Shown here one piece after another: positions 41,605 to 50,059 of a DNA stretch of 64,000 nt. The notes beneath the pieces were generated by a model that saw nothing but the letters and a program-made list of their open reading frames with translations, did not search any database and had not been told where the DNA came from. Both the position numbers and the translations under genes were made by a program. Numbering within the stretch: position 1 is the stretch's first letter; each line of letters opens with the position of its first letter. The stretch lies in NCBI GenBank assembly GCA_965222745.1, contig CBDCUW010000003.1:1736001-1800000 (forward strand). Direction: 5' to 3'. Source of the stretch: CBDCUW01 sp965222745. Its GTDB lineage: Bacteria > Planctomycetota > Planctomycetia > Pirellulales > Pirellulaceae.

Positions 41605-41995
41605 CCGCCGTCAGTCACGAGCGAGACTGTCGTGCTACGAAATTAGGTGGGTGGCACCAAATTGGAGAAGCTTCCTACGCACCAAAGGTGCATTCGTTTG
41701 CTTGGCCCAGGGCGAGGTTTTGCGAGTCTTACGAGCAATACCGTTGCCCTGGGGCCACGTCCCAAGCGCCCCAATCCCCGCTCCCTGCGAGCATGGCGGC
41801 TTTGCCGCCATGCTCGCAGGGAGCGGGGAGGTTAGAGACAGAGAAAGCTGACCCAGGGCAGCGTCAACGTTCGTAAAACTCACGTTGCCTCGCCCTGGGC
41901 TAAGCAAAGTGCTGGACCGTTGGCCCGAAGAATGAGTCCAAATTCTCGTGGAAACTAGATGGATTCGTAGCACGACTGGTCGTGACTGACGGCGG
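41605..41995. repeat. 390-bp multi-layer nested palindrome
   Basis: Four concentric pairs share one centre. Outermost: CCGCCGTCAGTCACGA (41605-41620) with TCGTGACTGACGGCGG (41980-41995), perfect. Next: TCGTGCTACGAA (41630-41641) with TTCGTAGCACGA (41964-41975), perfect. Then GCTTGGCCCAGGGCGAGG (from 41700) with its mirror ending at 41905, imperfect. Innermost: 25 bp at 41776-41800 (ending GAGCATGGCGGC) with 41804-41828 (beginning GCCGCCATGCTC), perfect around TTT. It lies between the divergently oriented ends of the NRPS-like and sialidase genes and holds no gene. Confidence 0.93.
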
Positions 41996-42056
41996 GGACC
42001 GCCGTGCTACGATGGGCTCCACAATCTCCGAAAACAACGAACCGTGCGATTGGCCA

Positions 42057-45035
42057 TTACTCCCCGAACCAGTTCTCGCGGCTCAGCACTTCGCCCACTT
42101 TCAGCTTGGCGGGATCGACGACCACGTGTTTGATTCGTTGTCGTTTCCAGGTATAGGTCATGTGAACCAGGCCGTCGTCGGTTTGAATGATCGCCGGGTA
42201 ACTGAACTCCGCCTTTTCTTCTTTCTCCAGCACTGCCGCTTTTCGCCAAGTGACACCGTCATCGGACAGTGCCAGATTCAACATTCCTCGTCGCCCCCAA
42301 CCGGTGGAACCCGAACCAAGGTGGTTGTAGATCAGCAGGTGACGGCCGTCGGTGAGGGTGACCACTTCGATTCCGGAGTTGGGGTTGGGCAGGTTGGTCG
42401 GTTCCATCTTTGACCACGTTTCGCCCGAATCGTCGGAAAAGCTTGTCGCAATCACACTTTCCTTGGTACGACATAGAACTTGCAGCCGTCCATCGGCGTG
42501 TTGCAGAAAAGTCGGCTGGATGGCATTGAATTCGTCCGCCGAGTTGATCGGGCCGATCCGCCGCCACGTTCCGCTCGGTAGACCGTCGTCCAGCGTCACC
42601 TTTTCAAAGTGGACTCGCCAGCCGTCATATTCGGTGGACGATCCACACAACAACGTTTGTTGGTCGGACAGCAGGATCGGTTTGCAGCGCACCGGACCGT
42701 CGATGGTTTCTGGCAAGCGGCGGCGATCGCGAAAGGAGCGGCCACGATCGTAACTGACCATCATCTCGCCCCACCAGCTGCTCGGATTGGGACCGACTTT
42801 GAAAAACAGCAACGTGGGAGCGTCTCCGGGCGGCTGGAACAACACCGGGTTCCAACAAGGGTGGCGATGCCCCTGATGTTGAATTCCGTTTGCCCACTCC
42901 TTCGGCGCGGACCAACCGCCGCCATCGTGATACGAGACCCAGATGCCTACGTCTTTCGCCTTTTCCTTCGTGCCGCCGAACCAGGCGGCCACCAATCCAC
43001 GTGTGGTTTGACAAAGAGTCGATGCGTGACACTGCGGAAACTTCGCATTGGTAAACACGAAATCTTCCGTGACGAAGCCAGGGAATTTTGGCTTGGCTTT
43101 CGGTTCGGGTTGCCGCGCCTGCAATCGATCCTCCGGGAAAGTGACACAGTCGTCGTGGGCAATGTGGTAGAGGCGTCCGTTTTCCGAACCGATCACCAGG
43201 TCCGGTTTTCCGTCCCGGTCAAAATCACAAACCGCGGGGCTGGAAGTGTGACCGGAAACGTTTCGCTTGGCCAAGTTACCGATCTTTTTCAATACGATTT
43301 TACCGTTGCGATCTTCACAGTTGCGAAACCAGGTGGCGTTTTCTGAATTGACCAACACATCCAGCCGGCCGTCGCCGTCCCAGTCGACCACCGCCAACTT
43401 GTAGCGCCCCGATCGTCCACCGGAATGAACATTCAAACGAACCGGAGCATTTTCCTCATCGACAAAGATTCGCTCCGCCGCCTTTCCTTGTGATCGCAAC
43501 GTCAGAAAACCTTGTTGGTCCAACGCGATCAAATCGAGCTTCTTGTCGCCGTCAAAGTCCATTGCCAGCGGTGTCGTTCGCCACTGCGATAGTGCCGCGT
43601 TGGAACTGGTTTGCCACCAATACCAATCGGGAGGCGATTCGGCGACGCCCGTTTGGGGAACGGCTTCCACCAACTGATCACCCTCCCTTTGCAAGATACC
43701 GATCCTCGCCAAGATTGAATTGAAGACGATATCCAGATCTTGATCGCCGTCCCAATCGGCAGCCGAAAGTGTGGTGTAACCCCACTTTGCTTCGCAGGGT
43801 CCTTGGATGGATCCGCTGGGACCGGCAAGCACCCGAAAGGTTTTTCCGTCCGCTTTCAACAGCTTCGGCGCATCCCACTTGGGCAACCCGTTTTCGCCCT
43901 TCCCAAGATTGTTAAACCATCCGATGTATCCCGCTGTGTTCCCACACAAAATGTCTTCGTCGCCGTCACCGTCCCAATCGCAGACGAACGGAGTGGCCAG
44001 GGCGCCGAACTTCAACGTGTCTGCCTGTTGTTGGAAATAGACGGGTTGGTTGAACACCGGCAGACCGCGATGAATCTGCCCGCTATGTTCCACCCATGCC
44101 ACTCGTCCGTCTTCGTCGCCCACGATCAAATCCAGATCGCCGTCGCTGTCCCAATCGATTGCGGTCGGAGTGATCATTTGCAGATCCATGACCAGCGGCC
44201 GGTTGTCGGAACCCATCAATTTTTGTCCGGCCGCATAGGACGGTCGCTTGCGGCTGCCGATATTTTGAAAGTAAGTGAAACCATCCAAAAACTCGCCACA
44301 CAGCAGATCAAGATCTCCGTCGCCGTCGAAGTCGGCAAAGTTGGGTGACGGCCATCCATAGACATCGATGTCACCGCCGCCGGCTTGCAGTCGTTTTGGC
44401 TGCTCGGCGAATTCAGGCTCCGAGTCCGAACCGTTGTTTTCGATCCAGTAGACGTAACCGTGCAGCGGACCGTTGCGCCAACGTCCTCGGCGGTCGTAGG
44501 CATGATCCCACGCGTAGTCGGTCCAGTCTCCGATACCGACGATCAGATCATGATCGCCGTCGCCGTCGAAGTCGACGCGGCGCCACATTCGGGCTCGAGT
44601 CGAACCGCTGTGGAAACGATCGTTTTGATAAACTTTGGTCTTCGATTCAAAGTCGCCCGACATGAACTTCGGCAGCTCAAAAGCCTCTCGCATCAGGCGG
44701 GGCTGGCCGTCGACGTAACTGATCTGCATGTTGTGGCCGGTAGGTCCGACGCGCACTCCCGGTTTGAAAACGGGAGTTTTCTCGGTCGGATCTTGCGAGG
44801 GATTTTCGAAAAAAAAGACTCCGTTGGAAGGCTTGTCGGGACAGGAAACCAGCAAGTCCAAATCGCCGTCCCGGTCATAGTCGACCGGCAGCGGCCAGGC
44901 CCACAATCCGACGCCCAGGTCAATGACCAGTCCCGGATGGTTGTATCGAAGCGGTTGCAGTTTCCACGGACCATCGTCGGCAAACGAGACAACCGAAAGG
45001 ACTGATGCGGCGATGACAAAAGCAAGCGTTCTCAT
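42057..45035 (-). CDS. Exported FG-GAP/VCBS propeller fused to a sialidase-like domain
   Basis: The ATG at 45035 opens 992 residues with a signal peptide (AFVIAASVLSVVSFA). Residues about 25-640 contain repeated calcium-type FG-GAP/VCBS blades, seen as DRDGDLDLLV, DFDGDGDHDLIV, DFDGDGDLDLLC, DSDGDLDLIVGD, DWDGDGDEDILC, DWDGDQDLDI and DWDGDGRLDVLV. From about 670 to the end is a BNR-type sialidase fold (VSYHDGGGWS, SYDRGRSF, SFSDDSGETWS Asp-box, ALSDDGVTW). The catalytic Tyr/Glu pair cannot be fixed by eye, so it may be a glycoside hydrolase or a non-catalytic binding propeller. It is divergent from the two PQQ-type proteins across 212 bp that include a palindromic repeat. Confidence 0.9.
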   Translation of the reverse strand: MRTLAFVIAASVLSVVSFADDGPWKLQPLRYNHPGLVIDLGVGLWAWPLPVDYDRDGDLDLLVSCPDKPSNGVFFFENPSQDPTEKTPVFKPGVRVGPTGHNMQISYVDGQPRLMREAFELPKFMSGDFESKTKVYQNDRFHSGSTRARMWRRVDFDGDGDHDLIVGIGDWTDYAWDHAYDRRGRWRNGPLHGYVYWIENNGSDSEPEFAEQPKRLQAGGGDIDVYGWPSPNFADFDGDGDLDLLCGEFLDGFTYFQNIGSRKRPSYAAGQKLMGSDNRPLVMDLQMITPTAIDWDSDGDLDLIVGDEDGRVAWVEHSGQIHRGLPVFNQPVYFQQQADTLKFGALATPFVCDWDGDGDEDILCGNTAGYIGWFNNLGKGENGLPKWDAPKLLKADGKTFRVLAGPSGSIQGPCEAKWGYTTLSAADWDGDQDLDIVFNSILARIGILQREGDQLVEAVPQTGVAESPPDWYWWQTSSNAALSQWRTTPLAMDFDGDKKLDLIALDQQGFLTLRSQGKAAERIFVDEENAPVRLNVHSGGRSGRYKLAVVDWDGDGRLDVLVNSENATWFRNCEDRNGKIVLKKIGNLAKRNVSGHTSSPAVCDFDRDGKPDLVIGSENGRLYHIAHDDCVTFPEDRLQARQPEPKAKPKFPGFVTEDFVFTNAKFPQCHASTLCQTTRGLVAAWFGGTKEKAKDVGIWVSYHDGGGWSAPKEWANGIQHQGHRHPCWNPVLFQPPGDAPTLLFFKVGPNPSSWWGEMMVSYDRGRSFRDRRRLPETIDGPVRCKPILLSDQQTLLCGSSTEYDGWRVHFEKVTLDDGLPSGTWRRIGPINSADEFNAIQPTFLQHADGRLQVLCRTKESVIATSFSDDSGETWSKMEPTNLPNPNSGIEVVTLTDGRHLLIYNHLGSGSTGWGRRGMLNLALSDDGVTWRKAAVLEKEEKAEFSYPAIIQTDDGLVHMTYTWKRQRIKHVVVDPAKLKVGEVLSRENWFGE

Positions 45036-45114
45036 GAAGCCACCAAGCGGGGTGGGAATGGATGGGAGTGGAGGGCATGATTGTATTTCATGGATGAGTG
45101 GGATGCGCGACAGG

Positions 45115-45179
45115 GTAGGCCGACTTGTCCCCAAGTCGGCGATCCTGGAATTTGCCGACTTGGGGACAAGTCGGCCTAC
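45115..45179. repeat. 65-bp palindromic interspersed repeat, copy 3
   Basis: GTAGGCCGACTTGTCCCCAA mirrors TTGGGGACAAGTCGGCCTAC almost perfectly around GATCCTGGAA. Unlike the other full copies it lies between two divergent genes, in the shared 5' region. Confidence 0.92.
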
Positions 45180-45247
45180 AGGGATCTGGCAGACTTGCGC
45201 GGCGCTCCGGCAGACCCTATCATTTGGGACCCAAAGGAGCTTTCCCT

Positions 45248-46501
45248 ATGTTGCGTTTCATCCTCTTTGGCGTCGTCGTGTTGCATCTGGCGATCGCCCA
45301 AACGGTCCCCTCTTCTTCCGCCGCTGAATTCGATTGGCCCGGATGGCTTGGCCCCAATCGCGATGGCCGTGTACACGGATTTACATTGCCCAAGAGTTGG
45401 CCGGAGAAGCTGAATCGTCGTTGGCAGATCGACGTGGGCACAGGATACGGTTCCCCGTTGGTCGTCGCTGACCGCGTTTACCAGCACGCCCGCCAGGGAG
45501 AAGACGAAGTTCTGTTGTGCGTGGACCTGGAGACGGGACAGGTCAAGTGGCGAAAGAACTATCCCGTTCCATTCAAGATGGGTGGCGGCGGCGAGCGTCA
45601 CGGTAAAGGCCCCAAGTCATCGCCGGTCTTTGCTGACGGCCGAATCTTTACGATGAGCATCACGGGAACGCTGTCCGCCTGGGATGCCGATACGGGCGAC
45701 AGGCTCTGGCAGCGCAACTACGACGACCAGTTCGGCAAGAGCCAACCGTACTGGGGCGCGTCGACTTCACCGATCGTCGACGACAGCCGCGTGATCGCCC
45801 ACTTCGGTACCGACGAAAAAGGTGCTTTGGTGGCGCTGGATGTCGAGAGTGGAAACGAGGTTTGGAGCCAGGGAAAAGACGGCACCTCCTACTCGTCGCC
45901 GTTGTTGGTTGAGATCGATGGTGTCCGCCAGGTCGTTCAGTGGAATCATCGGGCTTTGGTGGGTGTGGAAAGTGAATCGGGGCGCCTGCTTTGGGAATAC
46001 CCGTTTCCGCACACCGGTACCAACCAGAACATGCCAACGCCAGCGATCAATAACGGATACATCTTGGTGGGTGGCGAAAATCGCGGCATCCGCAGCGTTC
46101 AGCCAAAACGCTCCGGCGACGATTGGTCGGTTACCCAGCGGTGGCGTCAGGAGAAAGTGGCGCTCGACATGGCTTCAGCCGTCGTCGCTGGTGACTTGTT
46201 GTTTGGGTTTTCTCACTACGGAGCGGGGCGACTGTTCAGTCTCGATACGGCGACGGGCGAGATCTTGTGGCAGGGCCCCGGAAGAAGCGGACAGAACGTG
46301 ACCTTCCTGGTGATTCCCGGACACATTGTGGCGCTGATGAACAACGGGCAAATGCAGATCATCCGAGCAAGCGGTGCTGCTTATGAAGTCGTTGCGTCCT
46401 ATCAAGTCTCCGAAAACCAAACTTGGGCTCCGCCGATTCTGCTTCCGGACTCTGTCTTGATCAAGGATCATGACAAGTTGACGCGATGGTCGTTGCAATG
46501 A
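45248..46501 (+). CDS. Exported PQQ-like beta-propeller protein (1)
   Basis: The ATG at 45248 follows AGGAG and opens 417 residues. A signal peptide (FGVVVLHLAIAQTVPSSSA) is followed by WPGWLGPNRDGRV, the opening phrase of planctomycete PQQ-binding-like propellers. Blade repeats include CVDLETGQVKWR, AWDADTGDRLWQR, ALDVESGNEVWS, ESESGRLLWEY and SLDTATGEILWQ (AxDxxTGxxxW motif). No catalytic residues of PQQ dehydrogenases are visible, so a binding or scaffold role is likely. Its stop overlaps the next gene's ATG by four bases. A longer frame from 45125 starts inside the palindromic repeat and is rejected. Confidence 0.9.
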   Translation: MLRFILFGVVVLHLAIAQTVPSSSAAEFDWPGWLGPNRDGRVHGFTLPKSWPEKLNRRWQIDVGTGYGSPLVVADRVYQHARQGEDEVLLCVDLETGQVKWRKNYPVPFKMGGGGERHGKGPKSSPVFADGRIFTMSITGTLSAWDADTGDRLWQRNYDDQFGKSQPYWGASTSPIVDDSRVIAHFGTDEKGALVALDVESGNEVWSQGKDGTSYSSPLLVEIDGVRQVVQWNHRALVGVESESGRLLWEYPFPHTGTNQNMPTPAINNGYILVGGENRGIRSVQPKRSGDDWSVTQRWRQEKVALDMASAVVAGDLLFGFSHYGAGRLFSLDTATGEILWQGPGRSGQNVTFLVIPGHIVALMNNGQMQIIRASGAAYEVVASYQVSENQTWAPPILLPDSVLIKDHDKLTRWSLQ

Positions 46502-47970
46502 AATCTGTCTTGGTTGTTTTGTCTTGGTCGATACTGCTAGCGTTTCCTGCCAGCGCTGATTGGCCGCAGTTTCGCGGTCTCAACAGTTCTGGAATCGTCT
46601 CCGGACCGGAAGTGCCTGTCGAGTTCGGTCCGGGCAAGAACGAACTGTGGAGCGTGCCGCTTCCATCAGGGCACTCCTCACCTTGTGTTGTCGGTGATCA
46701 CATTTTCTTGACCGCCTACGAACGCGATCAGAAAAAGCTGGAAGTCATTTGTCTGGATCGCGGCAGCGGTCAGATTCTTTGGCGGCGGCAGGTGGCGGCG
46801 GACAAGATTGAAAAGGGACATCCTTCCTTCAACCCCGCCAGCAGCAGCCCGGCGTCGGACGGACAGCGCGTGGTCGCCTACTTCGGTTCGTTCGGCCTGA
46901 TCTGCTTTGACATCGGTGGCGAGAAGTTGTGGGAAATCAAGATGCCGTTGACCAAGTCGTATGCTGGAAACGCGACGTCCCCGGCGATCGTCAAGGACCG
47001 TGTCATCTTGTATCGCGGCAATCACGTTGACCATTTTCTACTGGCGGTCCACAAAGAAACGGGAGAGCAGTTGTGGAAGATTCCGCAGGACGAACCTTTT
47101 GACAGTGAACTTGCTTGCACCGCCTGTCCCATCTTCGACGGTGACAAGCTGATCATGCATACGGCCCGATCGCTGCAGGCGTTTGACATTCGAAACGGCA
47201 AGCTGATTTGGGTGTTCAAGTGCGCGACCACGGCAACCAGCACACCGGTGCTGGCGGGAGAAGAAGTGATCGTGGCTGCGTGGAACAAGATGGGTGAACC
47301 GGCACTCCGGCCGGAGTTTCCCAGCTTCGATCAGCTGGTCGATTCCAACGACAAAGACGACGACGGACAAATCAGCCGCAACGAATTGCCAAGGTTGATG
47401 ATTTTTCATCGTCCCGACGGAGCCGAAGCTCCTCAAAACGGAGCACCGCTGCGATTCGATCACGCCGACAGGAATCGTGATGGCGAAATCGACCGCCAGG
47501 AATGGCAAAAACACACCGCCGATCTGGAACGTTTCCGGGCGAGTTACGACACCCACGGGATGCTTGCCGTACCATTGGACGCCAAAGGTGTGATCGATCC
47601 CGATCGAGTACGAACGCTTCAGCAACAGGGGATTCCCGAAGTTCCTTCGCCGCTGTTTCACAACGGGATTGTTTACTTCGTCAAAAATGGCGGCGTGCTC
47701 ACCTGCGTCGACTTCGAATCGGGGCAGCGGCTGTCGCGAATTCGTACGCGTGGTCGAGGCACCCACTATGCCTCGCCCATCATTGCCGGTGACAAGCTGA
47801 TCTGTTCGGCCGGGGATGGGACCATTTCCGTACTCAGCCTGGGTGAGAAACCGCAGGTGCTCTCTGTCAACGACATGGGTGATTCCACCTACGCGACGCC
47901 TGCGGTGGTGGACGGAAAAATCTACGTTCGCACCCATTCGAAACTCTACGCGTTCGGCCTGCCGCAGTAG
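46498..47970 (+). CDS. Exported PQQ-like beta-propeller with EF-hand insert (2)
   Basis: The ATG at 46498 lies in the stop of the previous gene (ATGA), giving translational coupling. The 490-residue protein has a signal peptide, WPQFRGLNSSGIVSG at its mature start, and propeller blades (CLDRGSGQILWRR, VHKETGEQLWK, FDIRNGKLIWV, CVDFESGQRLS). Between blades, residues about 285-345, sit two EF-hand calcium loops: DSNDKDDDGQIS and DHADRNRDGEID. The insert could bind calcium and regulate or hold a partner. It is paired with propeller 1 and may form a complex with it outside the cytoplasmic membrane. Confidence 0.9.
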   Translation: MKSVLVVLSWSILLAFPASADWPQFRGLNSSGIVSGPEVPVEFGPGKNELWSVPLPSGHSSPCVVGDHIFLTAYERDQKKLEVICLDRGSGQILWRRQVAADKIEKGHPSFNPASSSPASDGQRVVAYFGSFGLICFDIGGEKLWEIKMPLTKSYAGNATSPAIVKDRVILYRGNHVDHFLLAVHKETGEQLWKIPQDEPFDSELACTACPIFDGDKLIMHTARSLQAFDIRNGKLIWVFKCATTATSTPVLAGEEVIVAAWNKMGEPALRPEFPSFDQLVDSNDKDDDGQISRNELPRLMIFHRPDGAEAPQNGAPLRFDHADRNRDGEIDRQEWQKHTADLERFRASYDTHGMLAVPLDAKGVIDPDRVRTLQQQGIPEVPSPLFHNGIVYFVKNGGVLTCVDFESGQRLSRIRTRGRGTHYASPIIAGDKLICSAGDGTISVLSLGEKPQVLSVNDMGDSTYATPAVVDGKIYVRTHSKLYAFGLPQ

Positions 47971-48147
47971 GGAAGCTGCGCGGCTTTCCGAAGATCGGCT
48001 CGGTTTCGTCGCCGAGTTTCACGCGGTAGTAAGGTTTGCCGGTTAGGACGACTTTTTTGATTTTTCCGATTTTTCGGGATTTGAGTCGATATTCCGGCGC
48101 GAGTCAGACGATATCGCTGTTGAAAGGATCATTCGCTGCCGAGGGCG

Positions 48148-49869
48148 GTGGCGATTGACCTGTTCAACCCGGGGGGGACCAACGAGTCGATTGCGGAACC
48201 GGGCCAGATCCGGGCAATCGTCTCAGCACCATTTTCCAGCATCCCATTGGTGAACCCAGTGCGTACCTTCCGCTGCTTTCTCTGTCTTCCATTTCTAATG
48301 TTCATGGTCTTGGCGTCGGCCTGCCAAGCGCAGACGTCGCAGGCGCGGCGTCAATCGGTTCGCGACAGCGAACGGGTGGCGCGAGCATCCTGGCAGCCGA
48401 CCCGACCGGCACGTCGCGCCGGCTCCGATTCGTTCGCCCCACAGCTTCGCCGGGTCGATCATATCGAGGTCGAAGATGTTCCCGTACCGACTCCGGAACC
48501 CGATTCCTCTTCTGTCTCGGTGATCGAGCCGCCTGTTCAAAGCGTTCCGTTGGACGGCCAAATCACGCTTGCCCCGCTGCACGACGCGGCGGTTGCCTGC
48601 GATGCGATTCCCGCCGACCAGTGCGGATGCGGATCGGCCGTATGCACTGGATGTGACTTCGGTTGTGATTCGCCGTGCGGTTCCTGTTCCGGCGCCGGAT
48701 GCAGCATGTGCGGCGAACTGTGCAGCCCACAAGCATGGCGTCCCTGCGTCACCTTGTGCGTGCCCCAGGATGGATGGGTTTCCTTTGAATACCTGGGTTG
48801 GTGGCAAGACGGAATGAACCTTCCTCCATTGGTCACCAGCAGTAGCGATGCCAACGTTCCCCGTACCGAAGCAGGGGTACTGACCAGCGCCAGCACACGA
48901 ATTCTGTTTGGCGGCCGCGACGTCTTGGACGAAGGATTTGACGGCGGACGGCTGCGATTCGGCGTCTGGCTTGATCGCTGCCACACCTGGGGAGTGGGAG
49001 CCGAGTTGTTTCAGCTGGGCAGTGAAACAGAAGGTTTTTCGGCCACCAGCACCGGTGCCCCTGTGCTCGCCCGACCGTTTTTCAATACTCAGACCGGTTT
49101 GGAAGATTCCGAACTGGTTGCTTTTCCCAACGTCGTCAGCGGCACCGTCAACGCGTTTGCACGAAGTCGGCTCAGCGGTGCGGCGGTTAACCTGCGACGC
49201 CTGCGATGCTGCGACGAAGGATGCAGCCAGTGGCTCTTCTGCGGCTGCCCGGAGCATTACTGTAGCCGTACCGAATTGCTGCTCGGCTATCGCTTCTTGG
49301 AATTGGAAGAAACCATCCAGGTCACCGAAGATCTGGTCAGCACCGATACGCAGGCTCCCGGCACATTCGATATTCTCGATCGATTCGATACGCGGAACCA
49401 ATTCAACGGTTTTGACGTCGGATGGGTATACCGACGAACACGAGGGTTCTGGACATGTGACATGTTGCTTCGCATGGCAATCGGGAATACCCGGCAAACG
49501 GTCACCATCAATGGCCGCACGACGGTCAACGACGTGATCAATCCCCCAGCTCAGACGTTGCCCGGCGGTTTGTTGGCGCAAACCTCCAACATCGGCACGT
49601 ATCGGCGTGACGAGTTCACCGTGGTTCCCGAATTCAATTGGAACGTCGGCTATCAGTTGACAGATCACTTCAAAATGACGCTTGGATACACCTTCATCTA
49701 CTGGTCGAACGTGGTTCGGCCTGGAGACCAAATTGATCGGGACCTCAATCCGAACCTGCTGCCTCCGCCAGCCCAACCGCTGACCGGGGCCCAGCGTCCG
49801 ACCTTTGCGTTTGACAATACCGACTACTGGGTCCAGGGCATCAATTTCGGTGGCGAGCTTCGCTGGTAG
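48148..49869 (+). CDS. BBP7-family outer-membrane beta-barrel protein
   Basis: The 573-residue frame starts at a GTG; a later GTG at 48259 would begin right at the signal peptide (FRCFLCLPFLMFMVLASACQA) and is a strong alternative. After a variable, cysteine-rich linker (CGCGSAVCTGCDFGCD and similar) comes the BBP7 domain (PF07585): SFEYLGWWQDGMNLPPLVT, RFGVWLD, TELLLGYRFLELEE and a C-terminal GINFGGELRW ending in an aromatic residue, as expected for outer-membrane barrels. The many Cys may crosslink the surface domain. The family is widespread in planctomycetes; its role is unknown. Confidence 0.88.
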   Translation: MAIDLFNPGGTNESIAEPGQIRAIVSAPFSSIPLVNPVRTFRCFLCLPFLMFMVLASACQAQTSQARRQSVRDSERVARASWQPTRPARRAGSDSFAPQLRRVDHIEVEDVPVPTPEPDSSSVSVIEPPVQSVPLDGQITLAPLHDAAVACDAIPADQCGCGSAVCTGCDFGCDSPCGSCSGAGCSMCGELCSPQAWRPCVTLCVPQDGWVSFEYLGWWQDGMNLPPLVTSSSDANVPRTEAGVLTSASTRILFGGRDVLDEGFDGGRLRFGVWLDRCHTWGVGAELFQLGSETEGFSATSTGAPVLARPFFNTQTGLEDSELVAFPNVVSGTVNAFARSRLSGAAVNLRRLRCCDEGCSQWLFCGCPEHYCSRTELLLGYRFLELEETIQVTEDLVSTDTQAPGTFDILDRFDTRNQFNGFDVGWVYRRTRGFWTCDMLLRMAIGNTRQTVTINGRTTVNDVINPPAQTLPGGLLAQTSNIGTYRRDEFTVVPEFNWNVGYQLTDHFKMTLGYTFIYWSNVVRPGDQIDRDLNPNLLPPPAQPLTGAQRPTFAFDNTDYWVQGINFGGELRW

Positions 49870-50059
49870 ACCCCCCTTTCTGATGAATCGCCTGTCCCTC
49901 CAGTAACACTTAAGTTGCGTGGGTTGAATAACCGATAATCACGACCAGGGTTACCCCGTCAACGCTGGCGTGCACACCTATCCAATCCACCAAGCCCTCC
50001 AAAAACGCCGTTCTTCGTACCGGTTTGGGGCTGTAAAGCAAAAAAACAGGTCTATCGAG

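Noticed and set aside
41635..41973. Open frames on both strands within the nested palindrome
   Set aside because: They mirror each other through the palindrome and have no ribosome-binding sites; the palindrome explains them.
45125..45247. Upstream extension of the first propeller gene
   Set aside because: It would begin inside a palindromic repeat, and the ATG at 45248 has a good AGGAG site and starts a signal peptide.
48295..49776. 493-codon minus-strand frame opposite the BBP7 gene
   Set aside because: The plus-strand frame has a recognised domain, a signal peptide and conserved C-terminus. The antisense frame has none of these.
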